From assembly GCA_963556255.1 (NCBI GenBank), contig OY744611.1:3307730-3371729 (forward strand): 64,000 bases of DNA. Reading direction: 5' to 3'. This stretch comes from Allolobophora icterica. Lineage: Eukaryota; Annelida; Clitellata; Crassiclitellata; Lumbricidae. The notes below the pieces were generated by a model. It did no database searches. It was not told where the DNA came from and saw only the letters and a program-made list of their open reading frames with translations. The number at the start of each line of letters is the position of its first letter. Position 1 is the first letter of the stretch. Position numbers and translations under genes: made by a program. Positions 1-14,257 of the stretch are shown here, in pieces.

Positions 1-400
1 TTACCTCTATTGTTCATTGATAACAGCAATTCCCTCTTCCTCAACCTTGAATCCACCCAAATCAAGCGTCTGCAACTCATCCAAAAGTCACTAGCTGTCA
101 CGAGAATACCCAAACATCATCATATTACTCTCATCCTCAAATCACTACATTGGCTAAAAATCCCAGAGTGAATCCACTTCAAAGTCCTATCACTAACCAA
201 TAACTCCATACAATATATCCAGCCCAAGTACCTCTGTGGTCTCTTCACCATCCAGGCAACCCGCTCCACCCGATCCTCCTCCTATTTCAGTCTTTCTCGA
301 TCTCCGGTCACTACTCATCTCGAGTTCTCCAACCCAGCCATATCCAACAGAGCACCACGCCTCTGGAACGATCTCCCCCTTGAATTCCACAGAATCTTGG
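1..400 (+). pseudogene. L2/CR1-like LINE reverse-transcriptase C-terminus, decayed
   Basis: Across shifting plus-strand frames the translation matches the thumb/C-terminal tail of CR1/L2-clade reverse transcriptases: a stretch resembling IKRLQLIQKSLA, then ILKSLHWLKIP, then a serine/arginine-rich segment ending RLWNDLPLEF. Several frames are needed, so this is a dead copy. It enters from the left edge and no 3' tail or target duplication is visible. The family call rests on the LHWL and APRLWNDLP hallmarks. Confidence 0.6.
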
Positions 401-1478
401 TTCCTCCATCATCATTCCAACCCGTCCTCCATCCTTGTCCTCATGTTCCTCTATCCATCTCCGGGCTTTCCACTCCAAACTGAAGTCTCACCTTTTCAAG
501 AAGGGCCTACTCCTACCCTGACTCATTTGATCCTCTGCCTTCCAATTCTTCTCGCCCTAAATAACACCCACCGTCACAGCTGCTCTGCGTCCTCTCTTGA
601 TCTGCCCCCCCCCCCACTGAAACCAGACTAGGACCTCTTTTGGATTACTCTCTGGAAAACCCCCTCAACACTCACAGTCGTATGCTGGCGCATCCTGCTT
701 GAACAGAGCTTTGGTACTTCTTTCGTTCTCTCTTAATTTCTTCCTTTCAGTAATGTCGCTGCATTCATTAGGCGTTACAATCATAGGCGTAATTTGTCGG
801 GGGAACGAGGGGTAACCATACCCACCCCACTCTTTGGGCTGGGGTACCGTACCCCCCACTTTATGCACAATGCCAATCAATATTTTATTATTTTGCCTTC
901 CCAGAGATCGCAGTCAACGTCTTGCTTCCTGTATGTAAGAAATTGGTACCCCCACCTTTTTAGACCAAAGTTACGCTCCTGGTTACAATTATATAATCCT
1001 GTAACAAACCAGAGGCGATTTCCGCAACTGATTTGAACGTGTCTTTCATGAATTTTAACTGTTCGAAGACAGTCAGTTGAAGAAAAATAAAAATAATGCA
1101 CCACATTGACGTTATTCAAAGAATTTTATATGGTAAATATAAAACCGTCGGTAGAGGGCAGAAGACGCAAAGCAAAATCAACAATATTTTGAGCACTATT
1201 TACACTCATATGCTGGCAACTTTCCATCGCTATTAGAAAACGTTTGCTTAAAAAAATTTTTTTTTTGCCAATTTCACTCCATCCTACTACACATTTAGCA
1301 TCAGCAATTCTATTTGATTTTTATATTTTAGTATTATCTCTAATGGTTATTGATCTAGTGCAAGGCGTTCGCATGTTGTATCTTTGTATTTGCATGATGT
1401 AAAGTCGAACGGCGATCGAAAATATAGGCTAACTTCAGATAGTTGTATTTCGATTAATCTAAGAAATACATATATAAT
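401..1478. other. No recognisable gene; AT-rich intergenic/repeat DNA
   Basis: Short open frames only, none with a recognisable domain. A GGGGTACC/GGTACC-rich patch near 810-860 resembles transposon-end sequence, but I found no partner end. Nothing else can be supported. Confidence 0.5.
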
Positions 1479-1870
1479 GTCGTGGCCAGGGGCGTCCATT
1501 CTATGGGGGGAATGAAGCAGTCATCTTCATAGCCTTTTCAGGGGGGAAAGAAGAAATTTTTAGTACATTAAAGTTAAATGTCTGCTCATTCTTTCCATTT
1601 CAGTGATTAATCTATTAGTCAATTTTGGCGTATCGTATGCGGCATATTCAATCTCAGACCAAAAGAGGTTTCCAGTGTTTTAATGTAACAGCCCACATAT
1701 ACAGCTCTGTATTGCCCTCTCCTCCTCCACGTTCCATTGTAGCCCCATCAACCCTGCAGAGCTGACTCCAGGCCGGTAGGATGGAACACAAGCAGGCAGG
1801 CTGAGAGGAAGGCAGATATCAGCCCGGCTGCAAACAAGTCGGCCGGTATCAGATTCCTCGCCTCTTAACC

Positions 1871-2825
<955 letters not shown>

Positions 2826-2827
2826 TA

Positions 2828-2905
2828 TATGGAGCCCGATAGCGCATTGGATAACATCTGACGTAGAGTGGGAGAGGTACAGAGATCGAGTCCCATAGGC
2901 GGACA
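2828..2905 (+). repeat. tRNA-like SINE head (weak)
   Basis: The segment has an A-box-like GATAGCGCATTGGATA and, about 40 nt on, a B-box-like GAGATCGAGTCCCAT. Both are spaced as in a tRNA, but no acceptor stem closes the cloverleaf. It directly precedes an RTE fragment, as in LINE-tailed SINEs. Confidence 0.35.
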
Positions 2906-3620
2906 TGCTTTGTAGGCTGCAACATAAAGAAGACAAAAGTCATGACAACAGCAGAATGGGATACTTTTGAGATAGACGGAGAAAAAATAGAGGTGGTAAA
3001 AAGCTTCACTTTCCTGGGATCATTGGTTGAAAAAGAAAGAAAGTGTGATACAGAAATAAAACGAAGGATTGCGATAGGGAAAGCTGCAATGATTGGATTG
3101 GAAAAGATATGGAAGGACAAGCATGTGAGCATAGATACAAAAAAGGGCTCGTGAGAGCACTCATCTTTCCAACGGTACTGTATGGCTGTGAGTCGTGGAC
3201 AATGACAAAGAATATGGAGAAAAAGGTCAACGCATGTGAAATGTGGATATGGAGAAAGATGTTGAGAATATCATGGACAGAGAAAAGGACGAACGAATCA
3301 ATACGAGTGGAGATTGGTGTCGAGAATGAAGAGTCGTTAAAACAAAAGGCGACAAGATCGAAGCACGGGTTCTTCGGTCATGTTATGCGTTCTGATGGGT
3401 TAGAAAAGGAAATGATGCTGGCTTGTGGTGAGGGGAAGAAAGGACGGGGTCGCACAAGGATGAAATGGATGGTGAGATTCACGGTGTAACTGGCATGAAC
3501 CTGGAAGAACTAAGGGACCTGACTTCGAATAGGAAACAATGGAGAATGTTTATCACGACGATCGCTAGAGCTCCGAGACTTGACAGCAGAAGGTGACAAG
3601 GTGTATATATATATATGTAT
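2906..3620 (+). pseudogene. RTE-like LINE reverse-transcriptase C-terminal fragment, frameshifted
   Basis: Two plus-strand frames together cover the C-terminus of an RTE-clade endonuclease-reverse transcriptase. The first (about 2942-3150) contains FLGSLVEKERKCDTEI; the second (about 3150-3488) contains FPTVLYGCESWTMT, then MWIWRKMLRISW and FGHVMRSDG. A one-base frame change near the A-run at about 3140-3150 separates them. The 5' part, including the catalytic palm, is missing. It lies between the two arms of the inverted repeat. Confidence 0.8.
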
Positions 3621-3625
3621 GTGTG

Positions 3626-4395
3626 TGTAATAATAATAATAATCTGTGTGTGTGTGTCCGCGCGTAATAGTAATAGTAATAATCTACAAAATTCTATATA
3701 ATTATGTATATATAAGAACTGATTATAAGTATTGTGGCTAGCCAGAGTTCAAAGTTTAATAAATGAGCCCCAATTTAAAATTAATTCCTTGTTGAACAGA
3801 AAGCCAATGCAAAGATCTAAGCATAGGGGTTACATGTTACAAGTGCAATTTTAAATATAGCAAACTTTCTGCATAAGCTAAACGTTGATGATAAGTTTCA
3901 ATTACACGTCGACAATTATTGTAGGTCCTATCTTTACACAATATATTTTCCATTTTTTTTAATTGTTATTGTTATAGACTGGTGTAGTAGAAGACTAACT
4001 GATGTAATTTTTTAATACTTGTTTCATTTGATAATATTTATAACAAGATGGCACATTTAAAGGTCCAGCAAAATCGGCATGTATGCTTACAGATGACTCT
4101 GCAGTTATAAACAAACTTAGTGAAAAATGAAACAATTGAATTGAACAAATATCAAATAATAAACAATTGTATATATAGGATTGGCTGTCAGGATCTAGAT
4201 TTTAAAACACAGACCCAATTGATAAGTTGACGGTAATAGAAATATTAGTTGACTGTTAGAGCATAAACAGCTGTCAGCTTACGCTGTATCTGACGCCAGC
4301 ACTGGTCGAGTGGTCCAGTGACGTCACAGCGCCCCACTCCGATTCACGCATATTCATGACCCCCTATTGGGCCGACCTGTGAGTGGAAAGATCTT
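3626..4395 (-). repeat. Right arm of the 2.5-kb inverted-repeat structure
   Basis: Reverse complement of 1871-2652, starting in (TAA)n/(TG)n and ending GAGTGGAAAGATCTT. Flanking AAC trinucleotides on both outer sides are a weak candidate duplication. There are a few internal indels relative to the left arm, for example near 4035-4050. Confidence 0.85.
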
Positions 4396-4410
4396 GAACT
4401 AGACTGTGAC

Positions 4411-4808
4411 AATGATGACGAGCAAAAGACGCATCTGTTGAAAGGACAGTGGATTGAAATCCTAATCTCTCTTGCGGTGACCAGCTGCTCAGCTGAGCTG
4501 AATGAGTAATGAGTCGCATCCGCATTGTGAAAAATCGACCGAGATCAACCATGGTTGATGACTGGTTTGCACCTCGGACAGTATCAGCCTGTTAACGAGA
4601 CACTACTCCATCACTAAAACTAGATGCAATTGTTAATCGCCTGGCTACGCACTCTGCTGCTCTGAAGAGGCACCTGTTGTAATTATTTTTAGTACTTATG
4701 TTACTACGTTTGTACTGTCTTGCCGCTATGGCGGTATGCCTCTGTCTTAACATAACTACTTTCAATCCACTGTCCTTCGACAGATGTGTCTTTTGCTCGT
4801 CATCATCG
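4411..4808. mobile_element. Small inverted-repeat element (MITE-like)
   Basis: Arms at 4411-4459 and 4760-4808 are imperfect inverted repeats of about 49 bp (AATGATGACGAGCAAAAGAC and its complement), separated by about 300 bp with no coding capacity. It lies in the right-hand remnant of the surrounding hAT element. Confidence 0.65.
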
Positions 4809-5041
4809 TCAAGCCTTCATATTTTATAATGCATAATGTTGCTTTATTAGCGAACTGAAAGTTACAGAATTCAAGAGTAAAATTGTGCTTCAGAGTTCGG
4901 TAATCGATAGGCCTATTTTCTCTTTTGTCGACAGTCGGCCAATCGTCTGGGGACGTCGTTGGGGGGGGGGGGTGAGAGTACCTGATTATATGGGGGGAAT
5001 GCGTCATAGACGTAAGGGGGATGGACGCCCCTGGTCGTGGC

Positions 5042-6639
5042 GTCCACCACACTACATACATCTGCAAGAATAAACACGGAAACATCAGCCGTGAAACTCA
5101 GTAGGCCTAGTCCTTCTGGTACAGGAATGCATGTGAAAATACTGCATGCATGTATAACAGTTCTGGATCGTGGTGCTCCAGACGCTATTATTCTTCTTTA
5201 TAACAGTCTTTGGTTGCTGTCTACGACATCTATCAGACTTCGGTTCTATCTGTATAGTTTCTTTATTGTCATTCATTACGAATGTCTCTTCACGAATACA
5301 GAGTTCAATTGCAGACGATCATTGTTCAGTTATACAGATGACAATGCGACGGCTATTCTACACTTCCTTAGATGAACGCCTATAGTGTCTACTAGGTATA
5401 GACATGTTTCTTCAACGTCTGTCTGCGTCCATTTTCACCCAACATGTTCTGCCTCTTCACGAGCGTCTAACCTCGAGGACTGCCCGATCTCAACTAACCT
5501 TCCTTTCGCCAGCTATCTCTCTTCTATCTCCGGTCCCGGTAATCTCTCCTCCTCCCTGGTCACTTCCTCCTCTCTCCAGACTAGGCTATCAGAGCTAGCT
5601 CAAACTACTAGACATCCGTCCAAGCGCTGGTATAGATTTTCATCTCCTTAAAAGTTATATCTGGCCAACACCTCTGGCTAGGATTAGCATACCTGTGCTG
5701 TTACTGACCTCCCGTCAGCACACTGCAGCTTCCTCTCGTAGGCTGCGTTTACCTCAGCTTCTAGCGCCTGGCCAGCAAATGTCCGGAGCAACTAAACTTA
5801 GAACATGTCCGTCTTGAAGGCTTGGCTTCACTCTTCCATGTGTATCCGTATGTCTCCGTATCTGTCTAAGTGAATGTGTCTGTCTGTGTGTTCCTGCTGT
5901 CCTCTGTCAGTATGTCTGTACGTCCTTGCCTGCCTTTATCCCTGTTTGCTAGTTCTGAAGGCTACTTTCAGACTGTGGGTCAATCGGTCACTTGGCTGAT
6001 ATACTTTCTGCATTGCATTGGTCTGCTTAAGCCCAATATATCTAACTAGTTAGCATTACTTATATAGCAGCAATCTAGCTCTCTGTTATACATGTATGCG
6101 TTTTTAGGCTATGTACTCTTGTATGTATGCACGTGTATAGCTGTATGAATGTATAAAGGCACTTTATGTAGTGCGTTTTAAGTACCTCATAAAGGCGCTG
6201 CAAGCGAGACTATCCAAAAGGGTCCAATAAGTACGTTCAATACGACAGTTTGAAATTGGTTCATGAACAGAGTTATGTGCACCAGAACATAAGTGTGGCG
6301 GACGACAGTACTAAGATCGAGGTCTACGAAGTGAGAAGGGAAGATGGACTCGAGGTAATGTAAGGAAAAGAAGCACCTGCTTATCTCTGTTGCAGAAAGC
6401 AGTCAACGACTTGACACAGGAACATAAAGCTCTGTGATGTATGCTTATCTGACTCCGACCAACGAATATGGAATGTTTATTCCATACCTAGCTTATTATA
6501 TACGAGAACAGTAGTCGGGAAACGCAGTTGAGAACGGATTGCAAGGTTAAAATAAAGGAGTGCATGAATGTCTCTGTCGAACTAAGCAACAGATTAAGCC
6601 GAATATATTCATGTACAGAAAGTCAGTCGTAGCAGAACC
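5042..6639. other. No recognisable gene
   Basis: Scattered short ORFs without motifs. A TC-rich stretch about 5,380-5,650 gives overlapping serine-rich frames, consistent with composition rather than selection. I see no RNA gene or complete mobile element here. Confidence 0.5.
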
Positions 6640-7120
<481 letters not shown>

Positions 7121-7689
7121 GTAGAGAGAGACATAGAGAAACAGAGACAGAGAGAAAGAGACAGACACAGAGAGTTAGCCACGTGTTGTGTTGTACACAG
7201 CAGCACACTCAGATGGTGGACAACAAGTTGTTGATTCCAGTCAGAATGTCACCACTTCATTGAATCTTCCTCAGTCTTTGAGTGCGCTTGGTGCGTGCCT
7301 AGATAGGCACAGTCGCCGCCATCTGCCGAACCATAATCCTCTCAAGAACCTTTAATAAATATGTGATGTTGGTCGGTATTTGGTGTTAATGTCCGCATCA
7401 TGTCCTAGCTTCTTCAAACAACTGCGCTCTTTTAACATACTGCTAGAACACCTTAGACCAGTGCTCCACCAATCAACCAACCAGTCGTCAATCAGTCAAC
7501 GATCGATACCTGGATATTACCAGAGGCAATCTGGTATTGCCTGCGATTCAATAGCAAGGCCATGTTCTTAGATGCCTGCGCATTGTGCGCAATCAGGCAG
7601 ACGTCTGCGGCCACAGTTTCGATGCAATCACTCGACGTTGGGTCATTCAGGATCTCAGAACGTAGATGGCATAGTTCGAGAAATCGCAT

Positions 7690-8560
7690 TTTACGACTTT
7701 TAAGAATTTTTTTAATTCATGAATTTTAACGAATTTTAAAATTCGTTAAAATTCGTGATATAATATAATAATAGAATTCTTTGCCATGGCAACGAATTTT
7801 ATTATTTGCTTACTTTTCAACTTTTTAAGCAATTAAATGTCAATGTCGTCAATCAATCAGCCGTAAAAGATAGCTGACTAGCAACACAATAGTACTGATA
7901 TTCAATTACTGTTCTACTTGGAGTCTTGAACTTCGATTTCTATCATAGTTGGGGTGTGTGACTGTGAGTGTCAGTCATCAGAACGAAAACCCAACCTGCA
8001 GTGCCCCAGCTACAGTGTGACCAGTCAGTCACACAGCTTGCAACCAAACATGGTTAAAAAGGGTTGGCAACGTTCACCGAGCTGTGCCTTCTACTTCATC
8101 GTCCTCTGATTCTGAGTCAAGAACAGCCCACTCCTCCCACTCGACTCTGGTTTCTGTATTTTCGCCATGCAAATGCTCCCGAATTCGGGCAGAACAACCA
8201 ACAAATTCCTTGTCGCAAAAACAACACTGTATTTTTGGATTACCCTTTCCTTCTCCTCCAAAATTACTACATACTTCCACTCTGGTTCATGTTCTTTCAT
8301 CTTTAAGAAATTAGATTTTAACTAAATTATATTGAATTTTACATTAAATTCTCAGCAGGGGCTTAACACAACAAATCATGGCGTCATCACATATTTTGTT
8401 GTTGTTGCTTACGCTGTTTTTGCAAAACGCCACTGTCAATGTAAAAAAGGTCCAACAATAGTCCAACCAATTTTTACGAATTTTTACGAATTTAAAAATA
8501 GGCCGAAAATTCGCGAATTTTTACGAATTTTAAAACCGAAAGTCACGAATTATCGAACTA
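7690..8560 (-). mobile_element. hAT-type remnant with BED zinc finger, AATTCGT-rich ends
   Basis: Minus-strand frames at 8074-8300 encode a BED-type finger: a tryptophan start (EHEPEWKYV), then CCFCDKEF and, after spacing, IREHLHG, giving C-x2-C...H-x-H order. A frameshift near 8,270 separates the tryptophan segment from the cysteines. BED fingers are N-terminal DNA-binding modules of hAT transposases. The flanks are rich in inverted AATTTTAACGAATTTT/ACGAATTTTTACG motifs (7,700-7,790 and 8,470-8,560), which are probable subterminal repeats. Exact ends and target duplication were not resolved. Confidence 0.6.
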
Positions 8561-10100
8561 TGGTAGATGGGACTTCGACGTTATCGGAATTGGTTATGCT
8601 GCGGACTCTAGAAGTCCAGAGGATCGCTACGTGGGTTCTCTACACCGAACGTAGGATGTTGGAGTCATACATCAGCAACGGAATACACACTCAATCTGAA
8701 AAGGGGCGAACTGATGAAAAAGCCTAGCCACAGCGTACAAATTGTCACACTGCACCGCCAGCTGGCGACACATGTGTAGACCATGGCGCCTAGCCGTAAA
8801 CCTTCGACCTGTCTTCTCATAGCTATAGGGGCCTATGTAGGGGCCTATCGGGCCTGCCATGAATGGTTAGTTTATTTACTGCTTCTAGGGAATTCTGGAA
8901 AAACACCCTTCAAAAGCCGATTGGTAAGGTCATGCAGATGTTGACCGATGCTGGCATTCTCCGAGGTCTGCCGGATACTTTGACTGCTGTGAGGTGATGC
9001 CAGCTTACTTGTCTTTAGCTATCTGCGACGTGGGAAGTGGTCGACGCTTCTGGATCACTGAGAACATGTAATGTCTTTCATAATCAACAAACCGACACAG
9101 AGCCTTCGCCACTGTTTAGCGCAATCGACCGGTGCGATTGTCTTACTTGTTGACACAACTAGCACATATCGCAGGTACATCTCTAGAGATGATAATTCCG
9201 CGAGTTAAATGCAAAATCTTAGATGCACTTTACATTTCCAGTGCGACGCCACATGGCTGTGTGTAGGTGTATATTCGTACCATCGATGCATCTCGAGCGA
9301 CGTATTTCAACATATTTATGTATGTTGAAATAATAGGTACTTTTTATACTATTCAGAGGAAGAAGTCAGACGATGGAGTTTTAAAGCACACATTCTAATG
9401 ACAATGAAGTGACTGAGAATTTGCAAAAGAACGAACTAATGACATCAAAACAGGTACTAATTATCCACATTCCTATAATTATGTGTATAATAGTTAGTTT
9501 TGCCTGTTTCGGAGGATACAACCTAATTTGGAGATTTGACAATCTGACGAGTTTTTAGCTACATTGCAAAACGCAGACGTTGATAACTAAAGCACACTTA
9601 CCACTGAATGCCATCAATCACCTACTGTGCATTGACGAGCGTTAGTTTTTCAATTGGGGCTCATAATTTAAACAAACATTGAATAATGGCCACCTACACT
9701 TTCTAAAGTTTGTCAGACTTATCATTATTCAACGAGGTCGTCTTTCTCTAGTTACTCCAAGGACTTGAACTGTTGAACTCTTGATGAACGAGGTCTTTCA
9801 GTTGCTGGACAGAAATCTTGGAACTATTTCCCTGTATCTTTGCGTTCTGCTCAGTCGTTTCCTTCTCAACTTAAGACTTGACTCTTTCAATTTGTGCATC
9901 CACCATAGACTGCCTTTCCGTCTTAACGGGCTGATCATCTAGACATTGACTTGATTAGAGCTTGGCTTTCATCACCCCATCGGTTGATTCGACACGGTTA
10001 CGATAGAATTAACTATTAACAGTTACAGGGTTTTAGCTGCTGGTATATGACGTTTTAATTGTCTTTGTCGCTTTAACTGAAACTTGCGAAATTCCAGGAA
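8561..10100. other. No recognisable gene
   Basis: AT-rich sequence with only short ORFs. I see no family signature on either strand. Confidence 0.45.
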
Positions 10101-10104
10101 ATGT

Positions 10105-10960
10105 CGTAGGGGAGACCGGGGTTGGATGCAACAAATTTGATATTTTGTTGTCGCATTTTTTTTATTTTTGGAGCAACCTAAAACCAGTTTAGCCGTTATA
10201 TATCCTTTACATCTCAGCACCAAAACAAGCTACAGTGGCGATCTCATTGACAAAGCATGCATTCACAATCGCTAATTGAACAGAAGGCTCCAAAATGTTG
10301 CAACCAACCCCGGACCGGGGTTGGTTGCAACGGCCCTGGGGAAGGTTGCAACAGCATTGAAAGTATAGTCTACAACTGAAGCTGTATATTGAGGCCTACC
10401 CACCTATAATAATGTAATAGACTTTACAAATTCAAAATCCAAAGTAACCAAAATCATCAGTCAATATATTAAACTGGCTGTTGAATGGCCACACTCCAAA
10501 TACCCGAAACTCTGCTTGTATATTCAACAGCACTATGGCATTTGGGATGGCTTGACATACAATTCCTGATGAATCATATATTGTCAGAATGATTTTTCAT
10601 ATGTACAGATATCACACGCAATATTGAAATATTTCTTAAAGGGCCCATAGCCACTGCGATCAAGCGGCTGAAGTTTGTGAGAGCAGTGTGGAGGAAACGT
10701 CAGTACCATCACATCGTTCTGTTTGCAGAGATCTATTGCCTCGATGCTAACGTGAGAGTTATGGTTGTCCATCAGCAAAAGGCTGGATGATCTAAACTTG
10801 GTTTAACATGTTTGATAAAAAGTCTCATAAAGATGACGTCATCCAATCTTCACCAGCAGCAGACAGCAGACTACTGAGGGGGAAGTTCACATTGAATAGC
10901 ACATTGGTAAGCAAGTTCACATGCTTGCTTAGGCGTTAACCCATACGACATGTCACCAAC
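10105..10960 (-). pseudogene. pogo/Tigger-like transposon remnant with DDE fragment
   Basis: The minus-strand segment 10584-10778 encodes LMDNHNSH followed by LTFPPHCSHKLQPLD, the second-aspartate region of pogo/Tigger (DDE_1) transposases. Only this roughly 64-residue block survives; the helix-turn-helix and the first catalytic region are gone. Near 10,109-10,340 a repeated CCGGGGTTGGTTGCAAC motif occurs in direct copies and resembles a pogo-type end. The copy is dead. Confidence 0.65.
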
Positions 10961-11121
10961 CATCACCAAATAGTTACCAATTAATTGTTCTTATTGATCT
11001 GAAAATATTTTTCTCTTTGGTTTATATCCTGGATTCGGCATTGCCACATTGGCCCTGCAATCAACTTATGAAAAATATTTTAATCAGTTATACAAAGTTT
11101 ATGATTTATGCCTTTTTACAT

Positions 11122-11886
11122 ATATTATCGGTAGCACGACATTTCATACCGTGACACTTAATACCGTGACACTTAATACCGGACTATTCGTACCGACGAC
11201 ACTTAGTCCCACAGACAATTAATACCTACGACACTTAGTCCCACAGACAATTAATACCGACGACACTTAGTCCCACAGACAATTAGTTCCAGGAAAATCG
11301 TATTGCGCAGTTCGCATGTTGCCTTTGTTTTTATAAGGAAAAGCTGGATTAAAACGAGTTTAAATTACTATGGAAGCGAATTTCGGTTTCAGTAGCAAGG
11401 GAAAACAGACTGTCATACAATGTAATTATGAATACACGAAGCATCGAGACAATGCCAACGGATCCACGGCTTTGCGTTGTAGGAAATCGGTGTAGTTTCG
11501 CTGCAAAGCTCGTTTGACAACACGAGGTCCTCATATTATCAACATTATAAATGAGCATCGCACGCACTAGGGTAACGGATCAACGGCACTAGCACGTAAG
11601 GCGGTAGCCGACATGAAGGCGGCCATGGACGGCATCGGAGCTACACCATCTTCGTCTCGTACCGGTTTCAGGAAAGCTGACGGATGATATACTCATGGCA
11701 CTACCGAAGCGGTCAACAGTGACCCGAGCTCTGCAGCGCTAGTGTCATAGGGACTAAGTGTCATAGGGATTAAGTGTCATAGGGACTAAGTGTCATAGGG
11801 ACTAAGTGTCATAGGTATTATGTGACCGGTATTAACTGTCGTGGTATTAAGTGTCACGGTATTAAATGTCACCAAACCATATTATC
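11122..11886 (+). mobile_element. Mutator-like element with FLYWCH remnant and tandem-repeat ends
   Basis: The element body 11130-11878 runs from GGTAGCACGACATT to ATGTCACCAAACC and is flanked by ATATTATC (11122-11129 and 11879-11886). The ends are inverted tandem arrays of ACACTTAGTCCC/ACACTTAATACC-type units. The interior plus strand (about 11,345-11,740) carries a broken FLYWCH zinc-finger reading: YEYTKHRDN, LRCRKS, FRCKARLTTRG, then ARKAVADMKAAM and MALPKRSTVTRAL in shifted frames. FLYWCH modules are typical of animal Mutator-like transposases. The catalytic part is absent. Confidence 0.75.
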
Positions 11887-12052
11887 TGACGCTTAACTAC
11901 AATCAGTTTAAACTATAAGCATCTGAATAAAATCATAGCTGTATATGAATAATTTATAATATTGTACGGTCATACCCCAAACTTTTATTGTTTCATTTTT
12001 TTTTCGTACGACCGTACGATATTATATTTATATAAAACCTAAAGATAGTGTA

Positions 12053-12190
12053 GAGGCCCGTAACTGCTTTGCCTATAGGGGCCCGTGACTATTTTGCCTA
12101 TGGGCCCGTGACTGTTTTGCCTAGGGGCCCGCGACTGCTGTGACTAGGGGCCCGTGACTGCTCTGCCTAGGGGCCCGGAATTTCTGTTGG
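12053..12190. repeat. About 25-bp minisatellite
   Basis: Five to six imperfect copies of a GGGCCCGTGACTGCTTTGCC-type unit. No coding potential. Confidence 0.85.
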
Positions 12191-12199
12191 CGGCCCTGG

Positions 12200-12336
12200 T
12201 CACCTGCGAAGGAGTCAAGTGGCGAAACACGAGGGTTTCATATCAAGCACACGCACACAAAAAGGAAGGCTAAAATAGAAAGACATACAGATTCGGCCAT
12301 ATTCGAATTCCGAGAAAACGAAAATAAATTATTATC
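12200..12336 (+). repeat. Dispersed repeat family, first half (copy 1)
   Basis: Contains TGGCGAAACACGAGGGTTTC and TTCGGCCATATTCG, which recur at 30,815-30,955. The second half of this copy resumes at 14,258 beyond the inserted TAGGGTGGT element. Confidence 0.75.
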
Positions 12337-12949
12337 GTGCATATTAGGGTGGTAGTGAAAAAAGTTTTTTTAGATAATGCCTGGGATACCCCCTAGTTCT
12401 GTTCGTATTGGTAGTAGAAACGCATGTGCAAAATCTTTTTAAAATATTCCATTATTTGGGCGTGCCACATGACAACTTAAGTTTTGCATATGACACCATG
12501 CATCATTGAAGCCGTAAAAATCAACTTTCTTATTTTTCAGGAGCTGGATGAAAGTTCATCACTTCTAGAACCCATTATTTGATTACTGTAATTATGTGAT
12601 GAGTGTGATGCACCATAGATAGTTGGATACCTTATTCTCTGATGATTTGTTTAATTAATGATTAAATAATAAATATATAAATTAGAACCAACTGGAGCTG
12701 AGGAGTAAATAAATATTTGCAATTTTTTAAACAATTTTCTGAACTTTTGTAGTCTGTACGTTTAAGTCTTTTCTAAAGTTTAATTATTTATTTACTTACT
12801 TACTCACACTATCCCACTTTATTCGTAATCCATTTCAAATTAATCACATTTTAAAAGTTGTCCTTAAAGATGTTTTCAACGCTCTGGCTGGGCCATTTCC
12901 TAGACCTGAAATACCTATGCTTAAACGATTTCAGAATGCATTGCCTTTG

Positions 12950-13936
12950 ATCGTCCATGACATGATTGCTGATGGTTTGTCAGATGATGAAATTGCAGTT
13001 TAACAATAACAAAGAAATGATGCAAGACGCTGTTGAATTTGAAGTGGAATGTTTGCAGAAAGACAATCAGCCTCGTGATGATTATCTAGAGATCTTGGAA
13101 CTTGCATTGATCTACATGGGTTATGTCCCACTTCGAGGGTTGCATTTTACAGCCTCTGGTGTCTTGCATAGGGCCAGATGGATGGCCAAGACCATCTATT
13201 CTCACAAAGTATTCCTTTTACGATCTCAATTGCGAATTACCCTCTGGAAAATAAATTTACTACGTTCCCTGAATCAGTTCATCTGCTTTGTTTATCTCAG
13301 ATCCTGGTTCACAGCTTCACACTCTACTCTAAAGGCACTTTCCGTCATGCTTGGTACCTCAGTGAGGAATTGGTCGATTTCTGCTTTTTCGATGACTGCA
13401 TTGATGCTGCTACCAAGGCCTTGTTGGTGCAGACAATGAGAACCAAAGTTGGTGTTGGCCTTCCATCCAAATGTCCGATTACTGTACACAGCTTCATGTA
13501 GTCGGGATCTCCTCTGATTAGTACTCCTTGAAGAGGCGCTATATAAATGCCCGTTATGAATGAATGAATAAATGAATGAATGAATGTACTCTTGAGATTT
13601 TGTGACTTCAAACATGATGAATATTGTGCATACCCATTGATTGGAGAAAGATCCAACTTCGTGGAAACAGGACAGCATCTTGTAGCGACATGGTCTTGTT
13701 ACGGCGCTATAGAAATTGTCCGTGTTATTATTATTATAATAATTTATTTGAAGCGTCATCAAAAAGGTTGAGTGTGGTGAATGATAGGGCAGAAAGGGGA
13801 TTGGCACTGATCCAAGAATACAATCAAATACTGACCAAGGATGAAGGTCAAAAGCAGGCCTTGCTCCATGTGGTGTCCGAACATTGGAAAATTTATCCGG
13901 ACCCCAAGAAGTTAACGGTCACAAAAATGGAGTAAT
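12950..13936 (+). pseudogene. Broken transposon-encoded protein (unknown family)
   Basis: Reading is spread over at least three frames. About 12,966-13,210 carries an acidic stretch followed by HRARWMAKTIYS. About 13,220-13,450 (different frame) carries SKGTFRHAWYLSEELVDFCF. About 13,760-13,935 carries an ALIQEYNQILTKDEGQKQALL tail ending in TAA. The order matches a protein I remember as recurrent in invertebrate transposons, but no catalytic motif is visible, so I name no activity. Frameshifts and an inserted LINE tail make it a pseudogene. Confidence 0.6.
13490..13577 (+). repeat. L2-type LINE 3' tail
   Basis: Carries GAGGCGCTATATAAATGCC followed by (TGAA)n. This GGCGCTATATAAAT tail recurs at 24,970 (minus), 33,210, 35,670, 53,500 and 55,195, and marks L2-like 3' ends and the SINEs that borrow them. 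Confidence 0.7.
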
Positions 13937-14257
13937 AAATATTTTATTCTTCAATCAAACTGACAGAGTTCAATTATGCTCACAAGTACTCTTTAAGTAT
14001 TGTACTTTAAACCTAGCAATTTAAAATTTACTTCCGGTTTCACAAAATACAAAAGAATATTGATAATATTATCACAATTGTGCTTACATTCCTTGTCTAA
14101 AAGTTGGATAACTTGTCATCTCATGTGGCACCCCTAAATGATGGAATATTTTTATAATATTTTGCACACTAGCTTAGTATATCAAAAGGAACATAACTAG
14201 GGGCTGTCCCATCTATTTCCAAAAAATAACGTTTTTGAGCACCACTCTAGTGCATAT

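Larger units (their letters stand above)
12337..14257 (+). mobile_element. TAGGGTGGT-ended DNA transposon with perfect 8-bp duplication
   Basis: The body 12345-14249 begins TAGGGTGGTAGTG and ends GAGCACCACTCTA. The imperfect inverted repeat extends about 60 bp to CCCCTAGTTCTGTTC and its complement. GTGCATAT lies immediately outside both ends (12337-12344, 14250-14257). Interrupted plus-strand coding (about 12,950-13,490 and 13,750-13,935) includes RARWMAKTIYSHKVF and, at the C-terminus, VVNDRAERGLALIQEYNQIL. I recall this pairing from an animal transposon-associated protein of unknown function. A LINE-tail fragment at 13,490-13,577 interrupts it. Confidence 0.75.
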